A stretch of 45,514 nt of DNA from Lachnospiraceae bacterium (GCA_017469935.1 JAFUFL010000005.1:1-45514), one strand, 5' to 3'; counted from the stretch's first letter, positions 1-8,221 are shown. Notes: generated from the letters alone by a model not told the origin. Translations and numbers: made by a program.

Positions 1-57
1 ATGCTGCCATTCGGGCAGCCCGCACGCGGCGCGGCGGCTCGCTCAGCGAGCCTTGAA
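1..57 (+). repeat. Double-hairpin intergenic repeat, copy A
   Basis: This GC-rich element has two hairpins: GCTGCC (3-8) pairs with GGCAGC (14-19), and GGCTCGC (36-42) pairs with GCGAGCC (46-52). It is nearly identical to 3153-3208: outside the first loop only two bases differ. Both copies sit in the same orientation upstream of a lipoprotein gene. The window begins inside or at the edge of the element, so its left boundary is unknown. Confidence 0.75.
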
Positions 58-164
58 TGCAGGCGGGATTCTCACCTGCCACTATAGATGGTGGAAATTT
101 CGATTTTTCGGTGGTAGGATATGAGTCATAGCGGAGACCGGAGCCCCGGACGTGGAGAGATCAT

Positions 165-809
165 ATGCACAGGCTTAGAGTAACCGCAGTGACGGCGGCA
201 TTTTGCCTCGCGGTGATGCTGTCAGGCTGCGGCAGGGACAAAAAAGAAAATAATGCGGAGGCCGCCTCTTCCTCCGATCAGGTAGCCGAACAGGCCCCCA
301 AGGACGAGCTCGGGACCGACTCGGAGAAGGAAGAATCGGAAGAGGAAGAGGCCAGGGCTTCGACCGACCTGTTCTTTGAAGACGGAGACGTCTGCACACA
401 GTTCTTTCGCCTGACGCCTCCCGAGGAGTGGGGCGACGGCGTGAGCTATCACTATTTTCAGGAGCCGGAGACGGGCAGATACCTGCTGGCCATAGTGGAG
501 AACAGCAGCATGCACGCCACGGAAGGGATCGGCGGCCTGATCTATTCGATCGTGGTCAATGAAACATACCCGGAAGAGCGGGGAATGGAGAATTCCGGCT
601 ACGTCGGGATGCTCAGCAGCGAGGAAAACGGATTCTGCTACGTGTTCCTGGAGTTCCCGGAGGGGACGCAGTACACGGAAGCTACAGAAGAGACTTATAA
701 AGCGGCGGCTGATACCGGCAGCGGGATCGCCGCGAACATAGAAGGAAGGAACGGATACAGTTTTGAAGCAGGAAAGGAACCTGAGACTTCACAGGAGAAG
801 GAGGAATAG
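165..809 (+). CDS. Lipoprotein of unknown function
   Basis: A 214-residue protein with a lipoprotein signal peptide: basic start, hydrophobic core and lipobox LSGC with the lipidated Cys at residue 22. The mature part starts with a Glu/Ser/Asp-rich linker of about 40 residues that probably spans the cell wall, followed by a roughly 130-residue globular part that I do not recognise. The ATG at 165 follows GGAGAG with suitable spacing. The next gene starts 4 bases after the stop and also encodes a lipoprotein, so the two are probably co-transcribed. Expected location is the outer face of the membrane. Function unknown. Confidence 0.8.
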   Translation: MHRLRVTAVTAAFCLAVMLSGCGRDKKENNAEAASSSDQVAEQAPKDELGTDSEKEESEEEEARASTDLFFEDGDVCTQFFRLTPPEEWGDGVSYHYFQEPETGRYLLAIVENSSMHATEGIGGLIYSIVVNETYPEERGMENSGYVGMLSSEENGFCYVFLEFPEGTQYTEATEETYKAAADTGSGIAANIEGRNGYSFEAGKEPETSQEKEE

Positions 810-813
810 CGGC

Positions 814-1545
814 GTGTTCCGCGATATTTTGACAGATAACGGTATGCGGCTTAAAAGGGCGCTGGTCTGGATCGCCGCGGCGGTGGTACTGACAGGATGC
901 GCGGCATCCCCCCAGGCGGAGGAAGGATCGACGGCGGCTGTCTCCGAGGCGGGCGCACAGGCCGGAAGCGAAGAGGGGACGCAGGCGGCTTCGGAAGGAA
1001 AGACCGTCGGGCAGGCCGGGAGTCAGGATGTGGCGGTGAGTGCGGAAGGGAGCAGCACGCAGCCCGAGGCGGCCCATACGCAGGAAGAAGAAACCGTCAC
1101 AGTGGTGATTCCCACTGTTTACGAGGAAGTAAAGACGCAGGAGGAGGCCGACGGGATCCGGGAAAAGAACGGCTACAAGAGTGTGGTCCTCGAAGAAAAC
1201 GGGAGCCTCACGATCGTAATGACGAAGAGTCAGCACGACGAACTGATCAGGAACTTCAGGACTTCCGTGGATAAGGGTATTTCCGAGATCATCGGCGCCG
1301 GCGGAGGTTCCGCTATTGAGAAAATAGAGTATAATGAAGACTACAGTATCTTTACCGTGACGGTGACGGAGGAGGAAATCGGCATTGTGGAGAGGCAGGC
1401 CGCGGATGAACTGATCATGTACGGCGCGCTGTATCACGTCTATACCGGAAACGATGCGGAGCGGATCCGCGTCGATTATGTGAACGCACAGTCGGGCGAA
1501 GTCATCGAGACCGCCGATTCGGGGAGCCTCGAGAGCGCCTACTGA
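814..1545 (+). CDS. Lipoprotein of unknown function, GTG start
   Basis: I place the start at GTG 814 because AAGGAGG (798-804) lies 9 bases upstream; ATG 844 in the same frame has no good ribosome binding site, and a TTG at 763 would overlap the previous gene. From GTG the product is 243 residues with lipobox LTGC (Cys 29). A long Ala/Glu/Gly/Ser-rich linker follows, then a globular C-terminal domain with alternating charged and hydrophobic strands. No known catalytic motif is visible. The ribosome binding site lies inside the end of the preceding lipoprotein gene, which indicates translational coupling. Function unknown. Confidence 0.75.
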   Translation: MFRDILTDNGMRLKRALVWIAAAVVLTGCAASPQAEEGSTAAVSEAGAQAGSEEGTQAASEGKTVGQAGSQDVAVSAEGSSTQPEAAHTQEEETVTVVIPTVYEEVKTQEEADGIREKNGYKSVVLEENGSLTIVMTKSQHDELIRNFRTSVDKGISEIIGAGGGSAIEKIEYNEDYSIFTVTVTEEEIGIVERQAADELIMYGALYHVYTGNDAERIRVDYVNAQSGEVIETADSGSLESAY

Positions 1546-1583
1546 GACTACTGAGATCTGAAGCGCTGCGAAGGGAGGTTTTT

Positions 1584-2384
1584 ATGAAGCACTTGGGAAA
1601 ATTTTCCGACAGAAGGAGAGAAGCCGCATATCTTCGTTCCCTGAAAGGGGAAGAAAAATATGAAGCTCTCTCGGAGATCATCGAGAGTTCACGTCATATC
1701 GCCTTTTTCGGAGGTGCCGGCGTATCCACGGAGAGCGGCATTCCCGATTTCAGGAGCAAGGACGGGCTGTACAACCAGCATGATGTGCGGTTTGACAGGT
1801 ATGAGCCCGAGTACCTTCTGAGCAGCAGCTGTCTCTATCACGAGCCCAAGGTCTTCTTCGAGTTCTACAGGCAGAAGATGGACGCAAGGCACTGCAAGCC
1901 CAACAGAGCGCATATAAAGCTGGCGCAGATGGAGGAGAAGGGCAAACTCGACGGCATCATCACACAGAATATCGACGGGCTTCATCAGAAGGCGGGCAGC
2001 AAGATCGTGTATGAGATCCACGGCTCAACCCTGAGAAACTACTGCGACCGCTGCGGGAAGAAGTATCCGGAGGACTATATTTATGACAGCGAGGAAGCGG
2101 TACCGCACTGCGCATGCGGCGGGATGATCCGTCCCGATGTGACTCTGTACGGAGAATCCCTTCCCGTACAGGCGTGGGAAGGATCGGAGCGGCTGATCCA
2201 GAAAGCGGACTGCCTGATCGTCGGAGGGACGTCCCTCACGGTGTATCCGGCCGCTTCGCTTGTGCGCTATTACACAGGCGGCTATCTGATCATTGTAAAC
2301 CGCGACGCGACAGGGCAGGAGGAATGGGCGGATCTCACCTTCCATGAGAGTATCGGGGAAGTGTTTTCCCATATTAACGTTTGA
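1584..2384 (+). CDS. Sir2-family NAD-dependent protein deacylase (sirtuin)
   Basis: A 266-residue sirtuin, a normal length for a bacterial single-domain member. The NAD-binding motif GAGVSTESGIPDFRS lies at about residues 44-58, TQNIDG at 126-131, and the catalytic His in the EIHG motif is residue 145. Four zinc cysteines are visible: CDRC (153, 156) and CAC (175, 177). The RPDV and YGE motifs that close the active site follow at 182-190. The family removes acetyl or longer acyl groups from lysines, using NAD and releasing nicotinamide and O-acyl-ADP-ribose in the cytoplasm. AGGGAGG lies 7-8 bases before ATG 1584. The neighbours give no clue to its substrate. Confidence 0.95.
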   Translation: MKHLGKFSDRRREAAYLRSLKGEEKYEALSEIIESSRHIAFFGGAGVSTESGIPDFRSKDGLYNQHDVRFDRYEPEYLLSSSCLYHEPKVFFEFYRQKMDARHCKPNRAHIKLAQMEEKGKLDGIITQNIDGLHQKAGSKIVYEIHGSTLRNYCDRCGKKYPEDYIYDSEEAVPHCACGGMIRPDVTLYGESLPVQAWEGSERLIQKADCLIVGGTSLTVYPAASLVRYYTGGYLIIVNRDATGQEEWADLTFHESIGEVFSHINV

Positions 2385-2419
2385 GAGGGACAATTCCCCT
2401 TAAAGAAACAGGTAACACT

Positions 2420-3094
2420 ATGTCAGAAAGAGAAATTCAGAGAATAAAGTGCCCGAAATGCGGCGCTGAGCACGATTTTGAGATCTGGCCCAGAGTCAAC
2501 ACGGATCTGGATCCGATCCTGAAGGACAAGGTAAAGAGCGGGGAGCTCTTCAGAACGGTATGCCCCTCCTGCGGGCAGCCGATCGACGTCGTCTATCCCT
2601 GCCTCTATCATGAGATGGAAAACAGGATCATGATCTACTACGCCCCGGGCGAGAAAGCCATGCAGGACGCCTTGGCTGCCTTTGACGAAGGCCTGGGAGC
2701 GACAGAGAAGGAGCGAGGGCTCGATGCCGCGAAAAAGGGGTATCGGAACCGGGTAGTCGGAAGCCTTTACGATCTTCAGGAGAAAATAGCGATCTTCGAG
2801 GCGGGTCTCGATGACCGGATCGTGGAGATCTGCAAAGTCATGATAGGAAGCGAACTGCAGGAGTCGCGGCCGGACGCCGTGTTTGACGATCTGCTCTTTT
2901 ATCAGGACAAAGGCGGAGAAGGACGGCTCGCCCTGATGAGGGAAGGAAACGCATTCGCGTCGATCTCTCTTCCCGGGGATATCTATAAAGAAGTCGGAGA
3001 AAGGTTTAAAGCACTGATCGACCGGTACGGCGATGCAAAGGTCATCGATATGCAGTGGGTACTGACCAGTGTGAATCGCGCAGGCAATGAATAA
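2420..3094 (+). CDS. CpXC domain protein
   Basis: A 224-residue protein starting with a zinc-ribbon-like pair, CPKC (residues 9-12) and CPSC (about 48-51), which is the signature of the CpXC domain family. The rest is a mixed alpha/beta region without catalytic motifs that I can name. The start at ATG 2420 is preferred because the Cys motif follows shortly, as usual in the family; the reading frame is open upstream to 2381 but that would overlap the sirtuin stop. The ribosome binding site is weak (CAGGTAA). Family function is unknown; metal binding is inferred from the cysteines. No signal peptide, so cytoplasmic. Confidence 0.85.
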   Translation: MSEREIQRIKCPKCGAEHDFEIWPRVNTDLDPILKDKVKSGELFRTVCPSCGQPIDVVYPCLYHEMENRIMIYYAPGEKAMQDALAAFDEGLGATEKERGLDAAKKGYRNRVVGSLYDLQEKIAIFEAGLDDRIVEICKVMIGSELQESRPDAVFDDLLFYQDKGGEGRLALMREGNAFASISLPGDIYKEVGERFKALIDRYGDAKVIDMQWVLTSVNRAGNE

Positions 3095-3152
3095 CTCGGG
3101 GGGGGGAATTTTCCCACAGAGTTATAGGATGCACACGCGTGCGGAGAGGAAG

Positions 3153-3208
3153 ATGCTGCCCGAAGGCAGCCCGCACGCGGCGCAGCGGCTCGCTCTGCGA
3201 GCCTTGAA
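3153..3208 (+). repeat. Double-hairpin intergenic repeat, copy B
   Basis: Second copy of the element at 1-57. GCTGCC (3155-3160) pairs with GGCAGC (3165-3170) around the loop CGAA, where copy A has ATTCG; GGCTCGC (3187-3193) pairs with GCGAGCC (3197-3203) around TCT, where copy A has TCA. The stems are unchanged while the loops differ, which suggests that RNA or DNA structure is conserved. It ends 32 bases before the next lipoprotein gene. Confidence 0.75.
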
Positions 3209-3240
3209 CGATCGGCCTGCAGTACTGAAAGGAGGTACAT

Positions 3241-4362
3241 ATGAGAAAGTTTGGAGTTTTCGCAGCAGTGATGGCGGCAATCGCGGTGTCCGTGACCGGA
3301 TGCGGTTCGAAACCTGCCGCAGCCGAGCCGGCAGCGGAGCCGGCGCAGGAGCAGGAGGCGCCTGCGGCAGAGACGGCCGCCCCGGCGGCGGAAGAGGTGC
3401 CTGAGGCAGAGGACACACAGAATCCGGTCATGAATTTTGTCGGCGCCTATACCGATAAGGACAGCGGGTTTTCGCTTTTCATCGAGCCGACGGACGGCGT
3501 GGACGGCGCACGCGTCGCGGTGGGACATGTATCCGAAGACGGCAATGAATACACGGCCTGGGAAATGACGGGCAGGTTCAAGGACAATGTGATCCCCTAC
3601 ACGAATGCGGTCTGCTTTAAGCAGACATATAATCCCGAAGCCGAAGATCCTCAGAACAGCGTTACCGTTGAAGATATCTATTCCGACGGATCCGGATCCT
3701 TTGAGATCTCGGCGGACAGCAAGATCACCTGGAAGGATGACAAGGAGAACGCGGGAGAGGGAATGGTATTTGAATGGGATCAGGAACGCACCGAACAAGT
3801 GCAGCAGCTGATGTCGCAAAACCAGGATGAAGACACAACTTCCGACGGGATGATGGCTATGGACTGGGCCGGTCCTTATAAGGACCGGAATGATGAGAGC
3901 CTGACCATGGAGATCAAAGTCGGAGAGGACGGGTCGCTCTGCGAGATCACCGTCACGAAGAAGGGTGAGGGATCACAGGCGCAGAGATGGCAGATGAGCG
4001 CGCCTTACCAGAACGATAAAAAGATCGTCGAGTATGAAGGCGGTAAAAAGATGGACGTCGAGCTCGACGAGTTTGGCGAAGTCGTGTCGAGCAGCGCGAT
4101 CTATGAAGACGGAACCGGCACATTTACCTTTGATCCGGAGTCAATGACCGTTACATGGAAGGATGATAAGGAAGACGCCGGCAAGGACGTCGTGTTTGCG
4201 ATGGATTACAACGCCAGCGGAACTCAGGAGGAATCCGGAGAAGGCTATGAGCCCATGGAGGGCGAGGTCATCGGAGATCCCGGAGACCAGGAGATCCCGG
4301 AAGAGGATGTCTCCATGCCGGAAGAATCCGAACCTGATCAGTCCGAAGACACGAACTACTGA
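3241..4362 (+). CDS. Lipoprotein with tandem duplicated beta-rich domain
   Basis: A 373-residue protein with lipobox VTGC (Cys 21) and an Ala/Pro/Glu-rich linker to about residue 58. Two related domains follow. Each opens with a GAYTDKD or GPYKDRN type strand and closes with a strand containing WKDDKE, then NAG or DAGK, about residues 62-183 and 204-328. The 45-residue tail is acidic and Pro/Glu-rich. AAAGGAGG lies directly upstream of ATG 3241. The repeated short beta strands suggest a beta-barrel-like fold exposed at the cell surface. I do not recognise the family. Domain duplication within a lipoprotein is the main structural feature. Confidence 0.8.
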   Translation: MRKFGVFAAVMAAIAVSVTGCGSKPAAAEPAAEPAQEQEAPAAETAAPAAEEVPEAEDTQNPVMNFVGAYTDKDSGFSLFIEPTDGVDGARVAVGHVSEDGNEYTAWEMTGRFKDNVIPYTNAVCFKQTYNPEAEDPQNSVTVEDIYSDGSGSFEISADSKITWKDDKENAGEGMVFEWDQERTEQVQQLMSQNQDEDTTSDGMMAMDWAGPYKDRNDESLTMEIKVGEDGSLCEITVTKKGEGSQAQRWQMSAPYQNDKKIVEYEGGKKMDVELDEFGEVVSSSAIYEDGTGTFTFDPESMTVTWKDDKEDAGKDVVFAMDYNASGTQEESGEGYEPMEGEVIGDPGDQEIPEEDVSMPEESEPDQSEDTNY

Positions 4363-4432
4363 TAACCGGGAAGAAACATGCGACTGATCAGAAGCGGAAT
4401 AAAGCTGTACACTTATCAAAAAAGAGGGATAT

Positions 4433-4828
4433 ATGTGGATCAAAGACTGGTGGGACCGCATGCGAAGAATGTTTAAGAAGGAAGACACCGTTCATGAGAC
4501 GGAAACGGTAATGGAATTGAAATCCGATCAGGCGCCGGAGCCGGTGCCCGATCGAAAGACATCCGATGAGATGATCGAGGAGATGGCGGAGTCCACGCTG
4601 CAGCGTGAAAGGAGAACGGCGGAGGAGACGGATGATGCGGCCGGACAGGATGCGCAGCGCATACCGCCTGCAATGCCGGAACCGGAGGAGCAGCCGGAAG
4701 CCCCAAAAGGGGAGGAGACGGATCTTCCCTATGAAGTTGGGGAGCCGGATGAACGGGATCCTTCCGAAGAAGTGACCTGGTGTGAGGCAGAGGAAGAGGA
4801 TGAAAATAAAGACTGCGATCAGGAATAA
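4433..4828 (+). CDS. Small acidic protein of unknown function
   Basis: A 131-residue protein. A short basic, Trp-rich N-terminus (MWIKDWWDRMRR) is followed by an almost entirely Glu/Asp/Pro-rich, probably disordered chain. AGAGGG precedes ATG 4433. The Trp/Lys/Arg start could lie on the membrane surface as an amphipathic helix, but there is no signal peptide or membrane span. It overlaps the next small gene by 29 bases. Low complexity makes function assignment impossible; codon pattern and ribosome binding site support a real gene. Confidence 0.6.
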   Translation: MWIKDWWDRMRRMFKKEDTVHETETVMELKSDQAPEPVPDRKTSDEMIEEMAESTLQRERRTAEETDDAAGQDAQRIPPAMPEPEEQPEAPKGEETDLPYEVGEPDERDPSEEVTWCEAEEEDENKDCDQE

Positions 4829-5060
4829 TAAAACCACGCGTCGGATGCTGGCCGCCTACTGGGTATACAAAATGCTGAGCGGCGGAAATCCCTCAAAAAC
4901 CACGCTGCAGGTCCTTGCGCTTGAAAAAGAGCGCATGAGCAGGGAACTGCAGAAGCAGGAGGAGGAGCAGAAACCGGTTCCCAGGCGCTCGCCGCTTGCC
5001 GCCGGCGCCCTGTGCCGCAGCATGATCGGTAAGATCCTTAAGGCACAGAAGGTGTATTGA
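4800..5060 (+). CDS. Small basic protein of unknown function
   Basis: An 86-residue, basic protein. It has a short hydrophobic helix (RRMLAAYWVYKMLSGG, about residues 14-29), a charged helical middle likely to form a coiled coil, and a basic tail ending in KAQKVY. I choose ATG 4800 over an in-frame GTG at 4782; purine-rich AGAGGAAGAGG lies immediately upstream, closer than usual. It overlaps the preceding acidic protein's gene and is probably translated by coupling with it. The opposite charges of the two products might let them bind each other, but this is speculation. Confidence 0.5.
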   Translation: MKIKTAIRNNKTTRRMLAAYWVYKMLSGGNPSKTTLQVLALEKERMSRELQKQEEEQKPVPRRSPLAAGALCRSMIGKILKAQKVY

Positions 5061-5103
5061 CCCCCGCCGTTGTGGGCGGACTATTAAAAAAACGGAGATA
5101 AAT

Positions 5104-6270
5104 ATGAGTAGAGTGCGCAATTCTGATATCAGATCAGAGCTGAGGCCTTCCGCGCAGCTGTTGAAACTCACTTATACGGCTGCGAGCGAGACCGCATTTG
5201 AGAAATTTGACCGCTCGTGCATCAGAAAGTACCGCGGAAAATGGAAGAGCAGGAATACGATCGCGGAAGAAAAGGCGATCGTACGCGAGGACGGCAGTAT
5301 CCTGAGAGTCCTGGTAGTACGCTGTGAGGACGAGAGGGAAGATGAGGAAGTAACGGGGCTCCTCTGGCTCCATGACGGCGGGTACGCATACGGCGTCCCC
5401 GAACAGGAGAGCATGCTGGTGGACATGTTCTGCGGAGACGGAAGCTGTATCGCGGTGCTCCCGGATTATACCAAGTCCATAGAAGCACCCTATCCCGCGG
5501 CCCTCGAAGACTGCTACCGGGTCCTTCTGTGGATGAAGGATAACGCCGCCGAGCTGGGAATCAACCGTGACCAGATCTTCGTCGGCGGATGCGGATCCGG
5601 CGGAGGACTCACTGCCGCGCTCTGCCTTCGGGCAAGGGATATGAGGGACGTCCGCATCGCTTTCCAGATGCCGATCTCTCCCATGCTTGACGACAGGATG
5701 GAGAGCGAGTCTGCCAGGGACAACAACGCGCCCGTATGGGACGGCCGCAAGAACAGAGCGGCATGGGACCTGTATCTGAGAGATATGAAGGAAGGGATCC
5801 CCGTGTACGCCGCGCCCGGAAGGGAGACGGACCTCAGAGGAATGCCGCCGGCCTGCAGCATCGTCGGCGATCTTGAGCCGGTCAAGGATGAGACGGTCCT
5901 GTATTTCACCAGAATGAAGAAAGTGGACGTGCCGGTATCGCTCCGGGTTTATCACGGATGCTTCCATAGTTTTGAAACGACTGCGGTCAACACCGATGTG
6001 GCACTCAACGCGCAGCGCTATCTTTTGGACAGCTTCCGCTATGCGCAGAAGAAATATTACGCACACAATGAAGAACCTGTTTCCGAGCCGGAAGAGGCGG
6101 CCGGGGATGAAGAAGGAAACGTCGGGGAGAACCTGACCGAGGAGAAACTTATTGCAGAAAACCTTCCTGAAGAAAGCAATGCTGAAGGAAAATTTGCTGA
6201 GGAAAACCTGGCGGAGGAAAACCCGACTGAAGAGAATCCTGCCGGGGAGAAGGCAGAGGAAGATCATTGA
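5104..6270 (+). CDS. Alpha/beta hydrolase-fold protein lacking the nucleophile serine
   Basis: A 388-residue protein resembling the hormone-sensitive-lipase type esterases. The oxyanion motif HDGGY is at residues 90-94 and the His of the triad is in HGCFHSF (His 288). The nucleophile elbow, normally GDSAGG or GESAGG, reads GCGSGG at 162-167: the serine position (164) is Gly and a Ser occurs one residue later. The acid region reads VGDLEPVKDE (254-263). The last 50 residues are a Glu/Asn/Pro-rich tail with repeated EEN units. CGGAGAT precedes ATG 5104. The fold is clear; activity is doubtful, and it could be a binding protein rather than an esterase. Confidence 0.8.
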   Translation: MSRVRNSDIRSELRPSAQLLKLTYTAASETAFEKFDRSCIRKYRGKWKSRNTIAEEKAIVREDGSILRVLVVRCEDEREDEEVTGLLWLHDGGYAYGVPEQESMLVDMFCGDGSCIAVLPDYTKSIEAPYPAALEDCYRVLLWMKDNAAELGINRDQIFVGGCGSGGGLTAALCLRARDMRDVRIAFQMPISPMLDDRMESESARDNNAPVWDGRKNRAAWDLYLRDMKEGIPVYAAPGRETDLRGMPPACSIVGDLEPVKDETVLYFTRMKKVDVPVSLRVYHGCFHSFETTAVNTDVALNAQRYLLDSFRYAQKKYYAHNEEPVSEPEEAAGDEEGNVGENLTEEKLIAENLPEESNAEGKFAEENLAEENPTEENPAGEKAEEDH

Positions 6271-6278
6271 GTTTATGC

Positions 6279-6306
6279 TTGACAGGTAAAACTTTTGTGC
6301 TATAAT
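6279..6306 (+). promoter_or_regulatory. Sigma-A promoter of rpsU
   Basis: Consensus TTGACA (6279-6284), a 16-base spacer ending in an extended -10 TGC, and consensus TATAAT (6301-6306). Transcription would start near 6313, giving a leader of about 70 bases before rpsU. This is the best-matching promoter in the window. Confidence 0.85.
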
Positions 6307-6382
6307 TTCACTGTATGTTTAGCCAAACATAATAAAAAACCCAATCAGTCAAACTGAAGGGACTGAAGGGAGGGTAGAACGA

Positions 6383-6559
6383 ATGTCAAGTGTAATCTTA
6401 AAAGAGAATGAGACTTTGGACAGCGCACTGCGCCGCTTCAAGAGAAGCTGTGCAAAGGCGGGCATCCAGCAGGAAATTCGTAAGAGAGAACATTACGAAA
6501 AGCCTAGCGTAAAGCGCAAGAAAAAGTCCGAGGCAGCCAGAAAGAGAAAATATAACTGA
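6383..6559 (+). CDS. rpsU: 30S ribosomal protein S21
   Basis: A 58-residue, very basic protein that matches S21 over its whole length: it begins [19 protein letters not shown] and ends in the typical Lys/Arg tail ([15 protein letters not shown]). S21 sits on the platform of the small ribosomal subunit near the anti-Shine-Dalgarno end of 16S rRNA and helps initiation. GAAGGGAGGG lies about 10 bases before ATG 6383. The gene is monocistronic, framed by its own consensus promoter and an intrinsic terminator. Confidence 0.97.
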   Translation: MSSVILKENETLDSALRRFKRSCAKAGIQQEIRKREHYEKPSVKRKKKSEAARKRKYN

Positions 6560-6584
6560 TCTGGCGGCTGATCTGCAAACAGAG

Positions 6585-6616
6585 AGTTCCCTGATTTCGA
6601 TCAGGGAACTTTTTTT
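6585..6616 (+). terminator. Intrinsic terminator after rpsU
   Basis: An 11-bp perfect stem (6585-6595 with 6600-6610) closed by a TTCG tetraloop and followed by seven T residues. It ends the rpsU transcript. Confidence 0.93.
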
Positions 6617-6660
6617 GCAGGACCGGCAGGAGGTGACAGCAGAATCATTGTGGTGAGCGT

Positions 6661-7683
6661 ATGGCAGCATTGATCATTAAATTATTCGCAGTATTGATCC
6701 CGGTGGTGGCCGCATCCCTGATTATCGACAACCTTCGCTTTGTCGTGCGTAAGTACAGGCTTCGCTCGGACAAGATCATGTACCCGGTAAAAATCGTCTT
6801 TATAGCGGATCTCCACGAAAAAGCATATCGGAATGACAGCGAAAAGCTTGTGGAAAAAATCAGGCAGTGCGCCCCGGACGCGATCCTTGTGGGCGGAGAC
6901 CTGATCGTATCCGGCAAGGTGTTCAAAGACGATGAGAAGAGGAAAAACGGCCCGGATCCCGAAAAAGAACCCGATACGGAGTGGATGAAGAACAGTCTTT
7001 CTCTTATGAGGAGGCTGACACAGATCTGTCCGGTGTGGTTCGTGCAGGGGAATCATGAGCTTCGGCTGGAGTATTACGAAGAACTCGGCGATTATAATAA
7101 GAAGTTTATCGATGAGATGACCGCAGCCGGCGTTCGGTTTCTCCATAACGGGGCCGTCGACCTGACAAAAGAGAGCAGGACGGGGGAAAAAAGCGGAGTC
7201 GTTCTTCAGGGGCTTGAACTTCCGATGAAGTTCTATGAGAAGTTCCGCAGGACACCGCTGTCCGGGGAGGAACTGACAGCCCTGATCGGCGAGGCTGACA
7301 GAAGCGTCTACACGGTGCTCTTATCCCACATTCCCGTATACTTTCCGCAGTATGCGAAGTGGGGGAGCGACCTGTGCCTGTGCGGCCACGTTCACGGAGG
7401 ACTGATGCGCCTGCCCTTTATCGGCGGCGTGATGGGGACCAGGCCTTCGCTCTTTCCCAAGTACAGCGGCGGGCAGTATTTTTGCAAGGCCGTGACAGAC
7501 CGAAAGGAGCACCTGAGCTCTATGGTCCTGACCTGCGGCCTCGGCATGCATACGCTGCCGATCAGGATTTTTAATCCCGGAGAAGTCTCGGTTGTAGAAC
7601 TCCTTCCGGCAAGGCAGAGCATCTGCCGGGATTTGAAACAGGAGGAACAGGATGGAAATAAACAAGACAGCAGCGGCCATTGA
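6661..7683 (+). CDS. Membrane-anchored metallophosphoesterase
   Basis: A 340-residue calcineurin-like phosphoesterase. An N-terminal hydrophobic helix (about residues 2-22) probably anchors it to the membrane. All metal-binding blocks are present: FIADLHE, VGGDLI, QGNHE, LLSHIP and CGHVHGG. This order matches the YkuE/YaeI group, some of which act on lipid-linked phosphates; the substrate here is unknown. The gene overlaps scpB by 32 bases. An AGGAGGTGA at 6628-6636 is too far from ATG 6661 to be its binding site; GGTGAG at 6652 is nearer but close, so initiation may be weak. No alternative in-frame start was found. Confidence 0.9.
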   Translation: MAALIIKLFAVLIPVVAASLIIDNLRFVVRKYRLRSDKIMYPVKIVFIADLHEKAYRNDSEKLVEKIRQCAPDAILVGGDLIVSGKVFKDDEKRKNGPDPEKEPDTEWMKNSLSLMRRLTQICPVWFVQGNHELRLEYYEELGDYNKKFIDEMTAAGVRFLHNGAVDLTKESRTGEKSGVVLQGLELPMKFYEKFRRTPLSGEELTALIGEADRSVYTVLLSHIPVYFPQYAKWGSDLCLCGHVHGGLMRLPFIGGVMGTRPSLFPKYSGGQYFCKAVTDRKEHLSSMVLTCGLGMHTLPIRIFNPGEVSVVELLPARQSICRDLKQEEQDGNKQDSSGH

Positions 7684-8221
7684 GACGATCCTGTTCGCCA
7701 TGGGTGACTCGGTGGAGATCTCTGTTTTGGCCGGGGCTCTGGAAACTTCGGAAGAGGAAGTGGAAGAAGCCGTGAGAGCACTGCAGGAACGCTACGAATC
7801 GCAGCAGAGCGGCCTGATGATCAACCGGTTTGAGAACGCCGTCCAGCTGTCCAGCCGGCCGGAGTACTACGAGTATCTGGTCAAAATAGCGAAGGCACCC
7901 AAGAAACAGGTCCTGACCGATACGCTCATGGAGACGCTGTCGATCATAGCTTTCAAGCAGCCTGTCACGCGGGCGGAAGTGGAGAGCATTCGCGGCGTCA
8001 ACAGCGACTTCGCCATCAGCAAACTGGTCGGGTTCGGACTGGTGGAAGAGGCCGGCAGAAAGGAAGCGCCGGGAAGGCCCCTCCTTTTCGGGACAACGGA
8101 GCAGTTCCTGCGCTCCTTCGGGATCAGCTCTCTCTCCGATCTTCCGGATCTCGGGACCGAGCAGATGGAAGAATTCCGGGAGGAGGCGGAGAAGGAGGTG
8201 GACAGCAGGCTGGACATTTAG
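7652..8221 (+). CDS. scpB: Segregation and condensation protein B
   Basis: A 189-residue ScpB: two winged-helix domains, with the conserved TLSIIAFKQPVTRAEVESIR segment (about residues 92-111) and KEAPGRPLLFGTTEQFL (about 138-154). ScpB works with ScpA and SMC in the condensin-like complex that compacts and segregates chromosomes. GGAGGAACAGG precedes ATG 7652. The start lies inside the end of the metallophosphoesterase gene, so the two are probably coupled. scpA, often next to scpB, is not in this window. Confidence 0.96.
   Translation: MEINKTAAAIETILFAMGDSVEISVLAGALETSEEEVEEAVRALQERYESQQSGLMINRFENAVQLSSRPEYYEYLVKIAKAPKKQVLTDTLMETLSIIAFKQPVTRAEVESIRGVNSDFAISKLVGFGLVEEAGRKEAPGRPLLFGTTEQFLRSFGISSLSDLPDLGTEQMEEFREEAEKEVDSRLDI

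Noticed and set aside
4378-4476. A 32-codon ORF (ATG 4378) overlapping the start of the acidic protein gene
   Set aside because: Only a weak ribosome binding site, and most of its length lies in another frame of the better-supported gene at 4433.
5104-6270. Loss of the triad acid (Glu at the expected Asp position) in the hydrolase-like protein
   Set aside because: Relatives of this clostridial subfamily as I remember them also have an EP sequence there, so only the missing Ser is treated as unusual.
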